50,346 nt of DNA from Arcobacter sp. Lineage in GTDB: Bacteria > Campylobacterota > Campylobacteria > Campylobacterales > Arcobacteraceae. Of this stretch, positions 1 through 10,700 are shown piece by piece. The position numbers were made by a program, and so were the translations under genes. The notes under the pieces are model-generated. The model ran no database searches, was not told the DNA's origin, and was given only the letters and a program-made list of their open reading frames with translations. Position 1 is the first letter of the stretch. Each line of letters opens with the position of its first letter. Where the stretch lies: contig NYWO01000116.1 in NCBI GenBank assembly GCA_002685075.1, forward strand, positions 1-50,346, in the 5' to 3' direction.

Positions 1-883
1 ATCTGCTGGTGTTACACTTTTTTCAATATAATCCATAATCTTTCCTGCAATATCAAGTTTCGTTGATTTTTCAATTCCTTCTAATCCTGGAGATGAATTT
101 ACCTCCATAACTAAAGGACCACGACTAGATGGAATCATATCAACACCACAAAGACCAAGTCCCATAGCTTTTGCAGCTGCAAGTGCTGTAGCTTTTTCTT
201 TTCTATTTAGCTTATAAGCTGTTGCACTTCCACCTTGGTGTAAGTTTGATCTAAAATCACCTTCAGCACCTTGTCTTTTCATAGCTCCTACAACCTCACC
301 ACCTACAACTAAAGCTCTAATATCCGCTCCTCCTGCTTCTTCAATAAACTCTTGAACAAGTAAGTTTACATCCATTCCATAAAAGGCATCTAGAACTGAT
401 TTTGCAGCTTTTTCACTATCTACTAAAACAACTCCAACACCTTGAGTACCTTCTAGAATTTTTAAAACTAATGGTGCTCCTCCACTTAGTGCAATAACAT
501 CTTTTGCAGATGATTTATTTGAAGCAAAAACAGTCTTAGGCATATCTACATCATTTTTAGATAAAACTTGTAAACTTCTTAGTTTATCTCTAGATCTAGC
601 AATTGCTAAGTTTCCTGAAGTACTAAATACATCCATCATCTCAAAGTGTCTAACCATAGCCGTACCATAAAATGTTCTACTTGCTCCAATTCTTGGAATA
701 ATTGCATCAGGTGTTGGTAAAACTTTCCCAAGGTAATTAATTACTAACTCACCTTTCATTATTTCAATAGTACATTTTAAATAGTCAATAACTCTAACAT
801 CCCAGTTCTTTTCTTGTGCTGCTTCAACTAATCTAGCTGTTGAATATAAACTTGGGTTTCTTGATAATATATATACTTTCATT
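1..883 (-). CDS. rimK: RimK-type ATP-grasp ligase (ribosomal protein S6 glutamylation), C-terminus truncated by window edge
   Basis: Manual translation from 883 (-): [37 protein letters not shown]...[24 protein letters not shown]...[26 protein letters not shown]; typical RimK ATP-grasp motifs. Absent from the ORF track because the stop lies outside the window. Confidence 0.93.
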
Positions 884-1305
884 TATTTGCCTTTTTGTGA
901 TAAATTTTCTTTTGATACATCTACTAAAAATCTATCTTTTAAGAATCTTCGTCCTATTAACATAGGAAATTTCATATCGGCTCTGTTTGTTAAAGATATT
1001 ACACTTTTATATTTTTTTCCAAAAAATTCTACTGAAACTTTTATAGATGGACGAAGTTGTATTTCTCCATTTGAACTTTTAACTTTTTTCACTTTATAAA
1101 GAGGTAAAGAAATTCTTTTACCATGATATGATTCATGAACTTCATCTAGTAGGCAAAAGTGCACCATATCGTCTTCAATCACGATATTATCACAATGTAA
1201 GGCATTTGAATCTGCACCTGTGTCAACTTTTGCATCTAAATCAACTAAGTTAAGATCTAGAATTGATATTAACTCTCTTCTTCCTACTACAATTTTATCT
1301 TTCAT
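883..1305 (-). CDS. Retropepsin-like 'ATP-dependent zinc protease' family protein (RimB-like)
   Basis: VDTGADSNALH aspartic-protease-like active-site motif, LIGRRFLKDRFLVDV; gene immediately upstream of rimK. Confidence 0.85.
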   Translation of the reverse strand: MKDKIVVGRRELISILDLNLVDLDAKVDTGADSNALHCDNIVIEDDMVHFCLLDEVHESYHGKRISLPLYKVKKVKSSNGEIQLRPSIKVSVEFFGKKYKSVISLTNRADMKFPMLIGRRFLKDRFLVDVSKENLSQKGK

Positions 1306-1330
1306 CTATATCCTTTGGGAATGATTGTTA

Positions 1331-1753
1331 TTAATTAACAGAATTATCTAATTGCTTGATAAGCGTATTTAAATCACCTAATACCCATATACTTTTTATT
1401 TTACCTTCACTAAATTTAAAAAAAGTAGCTCCATTATATCTAATTCTATTATTTGTAGCTTCATAAGATAAAAGTTTTCCTGTATGTTTTCCTGTATATA
1501 AAGCTCGTACCGCTATGTTTTGGTCATCAACAACAATATCAATAATACTATGAAACAGTGCTGGTATTGCAGTTTGTATCATATCCATGTACTGCTCGAA
1601 TTCTTCTTTTCCATTTGAAGAAAGACCTAATGAGCCATGAAAAGTAATATTATCATCAAAAAGAATATCAATATACTCTTTATTCTTTTTATTCCAAAGT
1701 TCTTCATAATATAAGTTTACTAAATCCTTATTTGTTAATCTTCTCATTTTCAT
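1331..1753 (-). CDS. SnoaL-like / ester cyclase (NTF2-fold) protein
   Basis: 140 aa with NTF2-like pattern (LYYEELWNKKN..., GKHTGKLLSYEATNNRIRYNGATFFKFSEGKIKSIWVLGD). Confidence 0.65.
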   Translation of the reverse strand: MKMRRLTNKDLVNLYYEELWNKKNKEYIDILFDDNITFHGSLGLSSNGKEEFEQYMDMIQTAIPALFHSIIDIVVDDQNIAVRALYTGKHTGKLLSYEATNNRIRYNGATFFKFSEGKIKSIWVLGDLNTLIKQLDNSVN

Positions 1754-1903
1754 ACCCCTTTCTTAAATAATTGTATTTTAATATGGAATTATAAATCATA
1801 AAAAATTTTTTTAGCTAAAAGTTTTCTTAATTTTTTTCTAAACTAAATAAAGATCGATAAATTGGCTTTTTCTTTAGTTGTTTTTCTTTTAATTCTTTTA
1901 TAT

Positions 1904-3739
1904 TTAAGAGCTTAAATTTTTATTTGAATCTCTTTTTACATGTAAATCTAATTGAGGGAAAGGAATCTCAATTTGATGTTTATATAAACAATTATAAATA
2001 AGTGTTAAAAAATCAGATTTTATTGAGTTTACATTGACTTTATCATTTGCTTTTACCCAAACTAATAATTCAAAGTCTATACTACTTGTATTCATATTTT
2101 CAAATCTTATTTCAGGCTTTTTATTTTCATCATTCTTTACATAAACTAAATCACTTTGTTTTAATTCTTCTAAAATTACTTCTTTTATTTTTTCAACTTT
2201 TGTTCCATATGCAACACCAAAAGCTATATGTAATCTTCTTGTTGGATCATCTAAAGTCCAGTTGATTACATTATTTTGAATAAACGATGAGTTTGGAATA
2301 ACTATATCGATATTATCAAATGTTTTAATAGTAGTTGACCTAATTCTTATATCTGTTACAGTACCTTTTAGAATGTCATTTATTTCTATAATATCCCCAA
2401 TTCTAATTGTTCTTTCAAACATTAAAATAATTCCGGCTATTAGGTTTGAAACAACAGTCTGCAAACCAAAACCTATACCAATAGATAAAGCCCCCGCTAT
2501 TAAAGATATAGAAGACATATCAATTCCAAGACTACTCATTGAAATCATTATTGTAATAAATATTATTAGATAGAAACCTACATTAGAAGTTAGTTTTAAA
2601 GACATTTGACTCATGTTTGGCCATTTTAATGAAATCTTATTTATCCATCTTTTATATAAGGAACCAATTGTAAACCCTAATGTGATTAAAAATAGAGCTC
2701 TTATAATACTTAATAAACTTATTGCTTGTTCATTAAAAATAAAAAGAGTAGAAGTAAAAAGATTTTTAAAATCTTTATAATAGTTTACACTTTGAGTTAA
2801 AGAACTTCCTAAAAAGATTTTTGTATTTCCTAAAATCTTTTTTGCAATATCTTTGATTATGTTATTTTGTTCCATGTAAATATCTTTTAAATTACCACTT
2901 AAAGATATTATTAAAGAATCAACTTGCTCTTGTATTTTTAAATATTCTTTATGCTTACTTTGCATTAAATTATTAATAATAACTTTATTTAATAAGTCGA
3001 TTTTCTCTATAGATACCTTTTGAATTAAGTCTTCATATTTTGATATTTCTTTAGTTAGTTGATCTTTATTTTTAATATTTTCATTTATAATCTCTTTTTC
3101 TAAGTCGATTTCAAAACTAGTTTTTTGCAAAACTAATTTTCTCATTTTTTCATCAAAAGCTTCTATTTCTTTTTCTATATTAATTCCAGTAAGTTTTGTT
3201 TTTTTATTAAGGGCTATAATTATGGATTTAAATACAATTTCTCTTGTTTGTGTAAATAAATCTATTCTATTTTGTATATTATTTTTTTGAAGTTTATAAT
3301 AGGCATATTGTAATTGATATGTTAGTAAATTCTTCTTATCCTCTTCAACTATATTTTCTATTCTTTTTTTTATTAAAGATAGTTTATTCTGTATTTCAAT
3401 AGATAATTGATTTTGATTCTTTTCTTTGATTTTAAGTTCAGTGATATAAAATACTGATTTGAAAAGTGAATCTAATAAGTTTTTTTCTTGATTTAATAAA
3501 CTTAGATCAAACTCTTTAACAGTAATTATTGTTGAATAAACTTCAATTAACTGTTTTAAATGTTTTTTTTCAGTATTTATAGTCTCAATATCTTTTGAGT
3601 TTTCTTTTTCTGATTGTAAGATGGTAGTTTCTATCTCTTTTAGATACCTTGTATCTTGAACATTTTCAAATAATTTTGTGTCTATTTGTGCTGAAAATAA
3701 AAAACTAATTGTAAAAAAAAGAAATAATATGTATTTCAT
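1904..3739 (-). CDS. MscS-family mechanosensitive ion channel with long N-terminal periplasmic coiled-coil region
   Basis: Signal peptide; C-terminal MscS core 'SIGIGFGLQTVVSNLIAGIILMFERTIRIGDIIEINDILKGTVTDIRIRSTTIKTFDNIDIVIPNSSFIQNNVINWT'. Confidence 0.92.
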   Translation of the reverse strand: MKYILFLFFTISFLFSAQIDTKLFENVQDTRYLKEIETTILQSEKENSKDIETINTEKKHLKQLIEVYSTIITVKEFDLSLLNQEKNLLDSLFKSVFYITELKIKEKNQNQLSIEIQNKLSLIKKRIENIVEEDKKNLLTYQLQYAYYKLQKNNIQNRIDLFTQTREIVFKSIIIALNKKTKLTGINIEKEIEAFDEKMRKLVLQKTSFEIDLEKEIINENIKNKDQLTKEISKYEDLIQKVSIEKIDLLNKVIINNLMQSKHKEYLKIQEQVDSLIISLSGNLKDIYMEQNNIIKDIAKKILGNTKIFLGSSLTQSVNYYKDFKNLFTSTLFIFNEQAISLLSIIRALFLITLGFTIGSLYKRWINKISLKWPNMSQMSLKLTSNVGFYLIIFITIMISMSSLGIDMSSISLIAGALSIGIGFGLQTVVSNLIAGIILMFERTIRIGDIIEINDILKGTVTDIRIRSTTIKTFDNIDIVIPNSSFIQNNVINWTLDDPTRRLHIAFGVAYGTKVEKIKEVILEELKQSDLVYVKNDENKKPEIRFENMNTSSIDFELLVWVKANDKVNVNSIKSDFLTLIYNCLYKHQIEIPFPQLDLHVKRDSNKNLSS

Positions 3740-3781
3740 TTATAAAACCCTTATACTAAGATGTATAATTATAGTATATTT

Positions 3782-6082
3782 TTATATAAATTGAATATTT
3801 AATTTAATCGTAAACTTAGCACCTTTATATTTTTCATCTTTGTAAGAATAAGTTTCATTTTCTACGTATATTTCACTATTTAAAAGTTTTGTAATAATAT
3901 CCCTAGACATATACAGTCCTATTCCTGTTCCTTCTTTTTTATCTTTTGTTGTAAAATAAGCATTAAATATCTTATCTTTTATATCTTCTGAAATTCCTTT
4001 AGCATTATCTTTTATTTCTATAAATATGTAATCATTTTTTTTGTATGCATTTATAAAGATTAGCCTTTTATAATCATATTTGATTAATTCATCTCTAGCA
4101 TTATTTATTAAGTTTATTAAAACTTGGATAAGAGCATTTTGAACTGATTGTATTTGGATATTTTTGATATCTTTTATTATCTCTATATTTTGTGTTTTAA
4201 GCTTTGGTTCTAAAAATTTTAATGTTTTATCTATTGTTTCTAAAATACTAACATTTTCAAATTTTGTTTTATCTGGTTTAAAAAAATCTCTAAAATCATC
4301 AATTGTTTGAGCTAAATGTTTAGCTGAATTATTAATAAGTTCAAGAGATGAAGCAAATTGTTTATCGCTTAGACAGTCCATTTCTTTTTGGATTTTTAAT
4401 CCACTGGCTGCTGCTGTTATTGTAGATAAAGGCTGTTTCCATTGATGGGCTATATTTGCTATCATCTCTCCCATAGTTACAAACTTACTTTGTTGATATA
4501 AAATATTTCTTTGCTTATTATTCTCTTTTTCTAATCTTTCTTTATCTGTAATATCTATTGAGAATATCATAATATTCACTACATTCCCTTTTTTATCAAA
4601 GATAGGTATTTTTGAACTGTTTAATATTCTAGGGCCATCTACGGATTCATAAGCTTCTACAAATTCATGTTTTGCTTTTTTTGAGTTTATAACTTCTAAA
4701 TCATCTTTATAATAATCTTCATAATCATTAGGAAAAATTTCTTTTGAAGTAACATTTGTTAATTCATCTACTGTGCGGTTAAGAGATTGGGCTGTTTTCT
4801 TATTTACTGTTAAAATATTGTTTTTTATATCTTTATAGAATAATAGCATAGGAAGATTATCAAAAATATCTCTTAGCTCTTTTTTCATTGATTCAAATTT
4901 TATTCTTTCTTGCTTAATAATATATTTTTCGTATTTATTGAATTTTTTCTCAATAATTCTAGAAACAAAATATGAAATTATAAGTAAAACACTTGTAATA
5001 AAAAGAGAAACAAGTATTAAATATTTGATATTATTATTATATTCGTTAACAAGCCTTTCATGTTCTTGCTTTATTATTGCATCAACTTTTTGTATATTAA
5101 ATCCAGTACCAAATACCCATTGTAAACTTGGATTTTTCATTAAGTATGATATTTTTAAATAGTCTTTATTCTTTTTATCTTTTACATAATATTCTGTAAA
5201 GGCTGTGTTATTCTTTGATTTTATAAAGTCTTGAAATTTTTTACTTGTTTTAGGTGAATTGTTTTTCTTAAAGACATTTATGTTTTTGATTCTTTGATTG
5301 TTTTTAAGTAATAAATTACCATCAAAATCCATAACAAAAATATATTCATTATTTATATATTTTACTTTTTTTAAGTCTTCTAGAATTTTTTCTTTTAATA
5401 ACTCTTCAAAATCCTTTATATAAATTCCTGTACCAATAAACCAATCATAAGACTCAAGTTTTTTTATAAATCCAATTTTTTCCTTTTGATTAGATGAATT
5501 AATGCTTTCAGGAAAATACCATCTTTGAAATCCTTCTTTCTCTTTACTTTTTGCTATTTTAATTGATTCTTGAACAATAAAAGTACCATTTATATCTTGT
5601 GCATTAAAAAAGTTTTTACCTTCTCTTTCTTTATGTGTTGGATGTAAAATATTGTTTCCTTCTAAGTCATAAATGAAAAAATATCCTTGTCCTTTATTAA
5701 AGCGTAAAGTTTCAATAGCTTCTTTTATATGGCGTACTATTTCTTCTTTTGGTAATATATCTTTATTTTTTTGATATATATTATTAATAGTAGTGTAAAC
5801 TATATTTATTTTTTGTTTTAAATTCTTTTTTAATAATTCTCTTGATCTTGAAAAATCATCATTTATATATTGATTGATAGTGTTTTTAATATTATTTTTT
5901 ATATATTCTTTATTTGTTTTTATATAATCGTTTTTAATACTTGTTTGTTCTTTTATTAGATTTGAGGTATGCTGAGATGATAAATAATAAGTAAAAGATA
6001 AAGATAATAAAAGAATAAAAACTATCGGTGCATAACGTATCGTGAGTAATATGGTATTTTCTTTATTATTCAATAAATTCAT
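3782..6082 (-). CDS. Sensor histidine kinase with Cache-type sensor region, PAS and HATPase_c
   Basis: Cache-like motifs (GQGYFFIYDLEGNNILHP, DWFIGTGIYIKDFE, LQWVFGTGFNIQ), PAS region, H-box 'GEMIANIAHQWKQPLSTI', G-boxes 'NAKGISEDIKDKIFNAYFTTK..GTGIGLYMS'. Confidence 0.92.
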   Translation of the reverse strand: MNLLNNKENTILLTIRYAPIVFILLLSLSFTYYLSSQHTSNLIKEQTSIKNDYIKTNKEYIKNNIKNTINQYINDDFSRSRELLKKNLKQKINIVYTTINNIYQKNKDILPKEEIVRHIKEAIETLRFNKGQGYFFIYDLEGNNILHPTHKEREGKNFFNAQDINGTFIVQESIKIAKSKEKEGFQRWYFPESINSSNQKEKIGFIKKLESYDWFIGTGIYIKDFEELLKEKILEDLKKVKYINNEYIFVMDFDGNLLLKNNQRIKNINVFKKNNSPKTSKKFQDFIKSKNNTAFTEYYVKDKKNKDYLKISYLMKNPSLQWVFGTGFNIQKVDAIIKQEHERLVNEYNNNIKYLILVSLFITSVLLIISYFVSRIIEKKFNKYEKYIIKQERIKFESMKKELRDIFDNLPMLLFYKDIKNNILTVNKKTAQSLNRTVDELTNVTSKEIFPNDYEDYYKDDLEVINSKKAKHEFVEAYESVDGPRILNSSKIPIFDKKGNVVNIMIFSIDITDKERLEKENNKQRNILYQQSKFVTMGEMIANIAHQWKQPLSTITAAASGLKIQKEMDCLSDKQFASSLELINNSAKHLAQTIDDFRDFFKPDKTKFENVSILETIDKTLKFLEPKLKTQNIEIIKDIKNIQIQSVQNALIQVLINLINNARDELIKYDYKRLIFINAYKKNDYIFIEIKDNAKGISEDIKDKIFNAYFTTKDKKEGTGIGLYMSRDIITKLLNSEIYVENETYSYKDEKYKGAKFTIKLNIQFI

Positions 6083-6286
6083 CTTTCCTCCAAATTATAC
6101 ACAGTGCATTAATAACTAATATAATACAATAAATAACATAAAAGCGTTAAAAAAATGATTGATAAATGTTAAATATCTTTTATTATTAATATTTAGTAAT
6201 TAAAAGTTAATGTTAAATGTTATAGAAGTTTGTTATACTGAATATTCAAAGAATGTTGATAAAAATATAAATTAAGAGGATTAATA

Positions 6287-6427
6287 ATGGCTAAAGTAAA
6301 TTACAATTATGAGAAACGAGCGCGTGAAATAGAAAAAGAGAAGAAAAAAGAAGAGAAACGTAAGAAAAAACTAGCTAAAAACAATGAAGAGACGAATACT
6401 ACAGAAAATGATTCTACTAAAGAATAA
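6287..6427 (+). CDS. Small lysine-rich protein (46 aa)
   Basis: MAKVNYNYEKRAREIEKEKKKEEKRKKKLAKNNEETNTTENDSTKE*, preceded by AAGAGGA RBS-like sequence; not in ORF track (too short). Confidence 0.7.
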   Translation: MAKVNYNYEKRAREIEKEKKKEEKRKKKLAKNNEETNTTENDSTKE

Positions 6428-6447
6428 TCATTGGGACAACTGAAATA

Positions 6448-6467
6448 TGGTGTCAATTTTGACACCA
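6448..6467. terminator. Hairpin between two convergent small genes
   Basis: TGGTGTCA-attt-TGACACCA, 8-bp perfect stem between genes at 6287-6427 (+) and 6486-6587 (-). Confidence 0.5.
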
Positions 6468-6485
6468 ATATTTTATATATAAAAC

Positions 6486-6587
6486 TTACTTTCCAGCTTT
6501 TTTTGCTTTTTTCTCTGCTCTTTTTTCTTTTAATGATTTTGTTGATGCTGTTTTAAAAGATTTTTGAACGTCTTTACCTTTTGCCAT
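6486..6587 (-). CDS. Small basic lysine-rich protein (33 aa)
   Basis: MAKGKDVQKSFKTASTKSLKEKRAEKKAKKAGK*, preceded on (-) by AGGAGCT RBS. Confidence 0.65.
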   Translation of the reverse strand: MAKGKDVQKSFKTASTKSLKEKRAEKKAKKAGK

Positions 6588-6708
6588 AATAGCTCCTCTA
6601 TTCAATTTATACTGAGTATATCTTAAAATGATATAAGCATTATTAAATACTCAAAATTAAAATTTTTATTCAAAATAAATCAAAAAGAGTTATAATCAAG
6701 TATACTGA

Positions 6709-7596
6709 AATGACTTAGAAATACTACATAAACAAAGTTATTACTCTTTCTTATCTGAAATTTTAAAAATAAAAGAAAAAAATAAAGATAATTCTTTTAC
6801 TCAAACAGCTGAAGAAGTTCTTCTTTTTTTAACAAAATGGTTAGCTTTTCATATTGTTAATGAAGATATGAGACTTGCTCTTATTCTACAATCTTTAAAT
6901 CAAGGTAAAAAAATAGATGAAGCTGTTAGCGAAGCTAATGAACATGAAAATGAGTCTATGAAGAATCTAGTAGAAACTATCTTATCAATGTATGATCATC
7001 TATCATTAAAAACAATTAGCTTAATAAGAGAAAAAAAAGCAAGAATTCAAGCTGAAACAGAACTTTTAGAGACTAATAAAAAATTAGAAGAACTTTCTAT
7101 AACAGATCAACTAACAAACCTATACAATAGAAGACATTTTGATAAAGTTTTTAAAAGAGAATTAAAAAAAGCAAAAAGAAATAAAACATTTTTAAGTTTA
7201 ATTTTAATAGATATAGATTTTTTTAAAAAAATAAATGATACAAGAGGACATATTGTTGGAGATAAAGTTCTTCAAGAAGTAGCAATATGCCTACGAAATA
7301 CTTGTAAGAGACCAAGTGATTTTGTATTTAGAGTTGGAGGAGAAGAGTTTATAATTTTGATTACGGATGAAGATTATAAAAGTATTGTTTCTTTAACTCA
7401 GATTTTACAAAATAATATAAAAAACTTGGAAATCCCATATGAAAAGAAAAATCTAAAAGATTTTTTAACTATTTCAGGTGGAGTTGCATGTAGTGTTCCT
7501 TTGCAAGAAGATACTGTTGATTCTATTGTTAAAATAGCAGATAATAGATTGTATAAAGCAAAAGAAAATGGACGGAATAAAATAGTATTTGAATAA
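6709..7596 (+). CDS. Hemerythrin-like (partial) - GGDEF diguanylate cyclase; start codon uncertain (tracked ORF starts at 6868)
   Basis: GGEEF motif in 'RVGGEEFIILITDED'; in-frame coding continues upstream of 6868 (NDLEILHKQSYYSFLSEILKIKEKNKDNSFTQTAEEVLLFLTKWLAFHIVNED) to a TGA at 6706-6708. Confidence 0.75.
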   Translation, partial: NDLEILHKQSYYSFLSEILKIKEKNKDNSFTQTAEEVLLFLTKWLAFHIVNEDMRLALILQSLNQGKKIDEAVSEANEHENESMKNLVETILSMYDHLSLKTISLIREKKARIQAETELLETNKKLEELSITDQLTNLYNRRHFDKVFKRELKKAKRNKTFLSLILIDIDFFKKINDTRGHIVGDKVLQEVAICLRNTCKRPSDFVFRVGGEEFIILITDEDYKSIVSLTQILQNNIKNLEIPYEKKNLKDFLTISGGVACSVPLQEDTVDSIVKIADNRLYKAKENGRNKIVFE

Positions 7597-7768
7597 GAAA
7601 TATTTTTGATGATTTTGGCAAACAAGAATTTTATGAAGGGGCGTAAAATCTTCATAATAATAATTATTATTTTATTATATTAACTAAAGATTAACAAAAA
7701 CAAAGTTATTTAGAGGAAACTTTGTCTATAATTATAATAATCTATAAATGAACATAGGATTATTAATG

Positions 7769-10700
7769 ATGCATAAATTTATCTTTCTTATAACGCTACT
7801 TCTATTTACAAATCTTTTTGGATTTGAAAACAATACCTTAAAAGTTAATTTAACTGGAGATGAAAAAACTTGGTTAAAAGCAAACCCTACAATTACATTA
7901 GGTTCAGATGAACAGTGGGCGCCTTATATTATAAAAGATAAAGATGGAAATATTTCAGGTTATGATCAAGATATTATAGATTTAATTAATAAAAATACTG
8001 GTGCTAATTTTAAAATCATTGTAGGTTCATGGAATGATATACTTATAAAAGCAAAGAAAAAGCAAATTGATGGTTTAAGCACTAGTGCTATTCATGAAAG
8101 TAGAAAAGAACAATTTAATTTCTCAAAAGTTTACCTATCATCAAAAAAGGTATTAATCACAGCAAATAATAATCCTAAAAATATCAATTCTGTAGATGAT
8201 TTAAAAGGAAAAAAATTAGCTTATCAAAAAGGAAATTTATTTGATGAAAATTTAGCTTCAAAATATACTGGTGCTATTTTAGTTCCTTTAAGCTCTATAT
8301 CAGAAACTTTAAATAAGTTAATCAAAGGTGAGGTTGATGCTATAATTGGAAGTTATACACTTATTTATCTAGCAAACGTGTTAGATTTACCTTATATAAA
8401 AATAGTCGATTTTATTCCAAATAGTAAGCTTGATTTAGTTTTTTCATTAAGAAAAGATTTTCCTCAAGCTCTTTCAATTTTAAATAAAGGCTTAGATTCA
8501 ATCCCTGAATCAGAAAAGATAAACTTAAAAAATAAATGGTTTTTTAATAAATCAGAAAAAATCATCTCTTTAGAAAAGAATAATGAGTTATTATTAAATT
8601 TCACAAAAAAAGAAGTACAGTACTTAAAAGAAAAAAAAGAAATAAAAATGTGTGTTTTACCTAATTGGCTTCCTTTTGAACAAATAGATAAAAATGGCAA
8701 ACATCAAGGTATTGGTGCTGATATTATTGAGTTAACATCAAGTTTAATTAATTTACCAATAACATTAGTCCCTACTACATCATGGCCAGAATCTTTAGAA
8801 AATATAAAAAATAGAAAATGTGATATTTTACCTGTTGCTATGGAGATACCAAGCCGTAGAGCAACTATGAACTTTACACGTCCTTATACTTCTGAACCTT
8901 TTGTTATTGCTACAAAGCTAGATCAACTTTTTGTAAAAGATAGTAAAAGTATTGGAAATAAAAAAGTAGGAATAGTAAAAGGCTATGCTTTTGTTGATGT
9001 TTTAAAACAAAGAAATCCTAACATAGAAATAATTGAAGTAAAGAGTGCACAAGAAGGTCTTATAAAAGTTCAAAATAAAGAACTTTTTGGATATATAGAT
9101 ATTATGTCAGCAATTGGATATCAAATGCAAAAGCATGGAATGTATGACTTGAAGATTGCTGGTAAACTTGAGTTTGATATTAAACTTAGTATTGCTTCAA
9201 GAAATGATGAACCTTTACTAAATTCAATTATGCAAAAATCATTAGATAAAATTAGTAAAGAACAGTTAATAACAATTGTACAAAGATGGGTTGAAATTAA
9301 AGTTGATGAGGCAGTTGATTACAGTAAGGTTTTATATTTAAGCGTTTTTTTTATAATCATTTTATTATTAGTTCTTTATAAAAACAGATCAATAAATAGT
9401 ATAAATAAAAAATTAACAATAGCGAATAATGAAATCTTTGAACAACAAAAAATGGTTAATAAATATGTACTTATTATAACTACAGATTTAAAAGGTTTAA
9501 TTACAGATGCAAATGAAGCTTACTGTAAAGTATCAGGTTTTGCAAAAGAAGAATTAATAGGTAAAACTCATAAAATAATGAGACATGAAGATACAACTAC
9601 TGAGGTATTAAAAGATATTTGGAATACAATAGAAAATGATAAAACTTGGATTGGAGAACTTAAAAACTATACAAAAAGTAAAAAAGTTAAATATTTCAAT
9701 CTTTATATAGAACCTTTGTATCTTGACAATAAAAAAGTAGGATATCGTTCAATTTCTGAAGATATTACTGATAAAAATACATTTGAAGAACTAAATAAAT
9801 ATCAAAAAAGTATTCTTTCTTTCTTTGATAAAGGAAATACTGTTCTCTTTAAATGGAAAAATGATGAGAGTAAAAGTATTGAATATGTATCTGAGAGTAT
9901 TTATAAACTAACTGGATATAGCAGTGATGAATTTATAAATAGAAATTTAACATATAGTTCATTGGTAGATAAGGAGGATTTAAAAAAAATAAATCTTGAA
10001 TTTAAAAAAGCAATAAAGAAAAAAGAAGATTATATAAAGCATGAGCCATATAGAATAAAAACGATAAAAGGCAAAGAAAAATGGATTTTAGATAGTACTG
10101 TACTTTTATATGAAGATGGTGAAATTACACATTACTTAGGATATATGACTGATATAACAGAACATATTTTACAACAAAGAATGATTTTTCAACAATCAAG
10201 AACTTCTGCAATTGGAGAAATGATTGGAAATATTGCTCATCAATGGAGACAACCTTTATCTGTAATATCAACTGTTGCTACAGGTTTAAAATTGAACTTA
10301 GCTCTTGATGATACCTTTGATAAAAAAGATATTTCAAAGAATCTTGATAAAATAAATAAGCACACACAGCATCTTTCTTGTACTATTGACGACTTTAGAA
10401 ACTTCTTTAAAGATAATTTAAATACAGTAGAACATAATAACTTAAAAGATACTATAAAAAGGGTTAGAGAGCTTACAGTCGATAGTTTTAATAGTAATTT
10501 TATTGAATATAATGAAGATATTGAAGATGTAAGTTATGATTATAATGAGAATATTTTTATTCAAGCCTTGTTAAATATTTATAATAATGCAAAAGATGCT
10601 TTATCTGAAAAAAAATATGATAGATATTTTAGTATTAGAATCAAAAAAAATCAAAAAGAGATTATTATAAAAATTAAAGATAATGGTGGTGGAATAAAAG

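Noticed and set aside
887-1099. Small ORFs opposite to good genes (e.g. 887-1099, 2047-2265, 8464-8700, 23569-23931, 29080-29308, 47832-48434)
   Set aside because: Antisense to well-supported CDSs, low-complexity translations expected from AT-rich complement strands, no RBS or family signal.
7655-7669. TAATAATaATTATTA perfect 7-1-7 palindrome, Fur-box-like, upstream of the double-SBP kinase
   Set aside because: Simple TAA/ATT low-complexity run in very AT-rich intergenic DNA; only a weak match to Fur consensus and no iron-related gene downstream.
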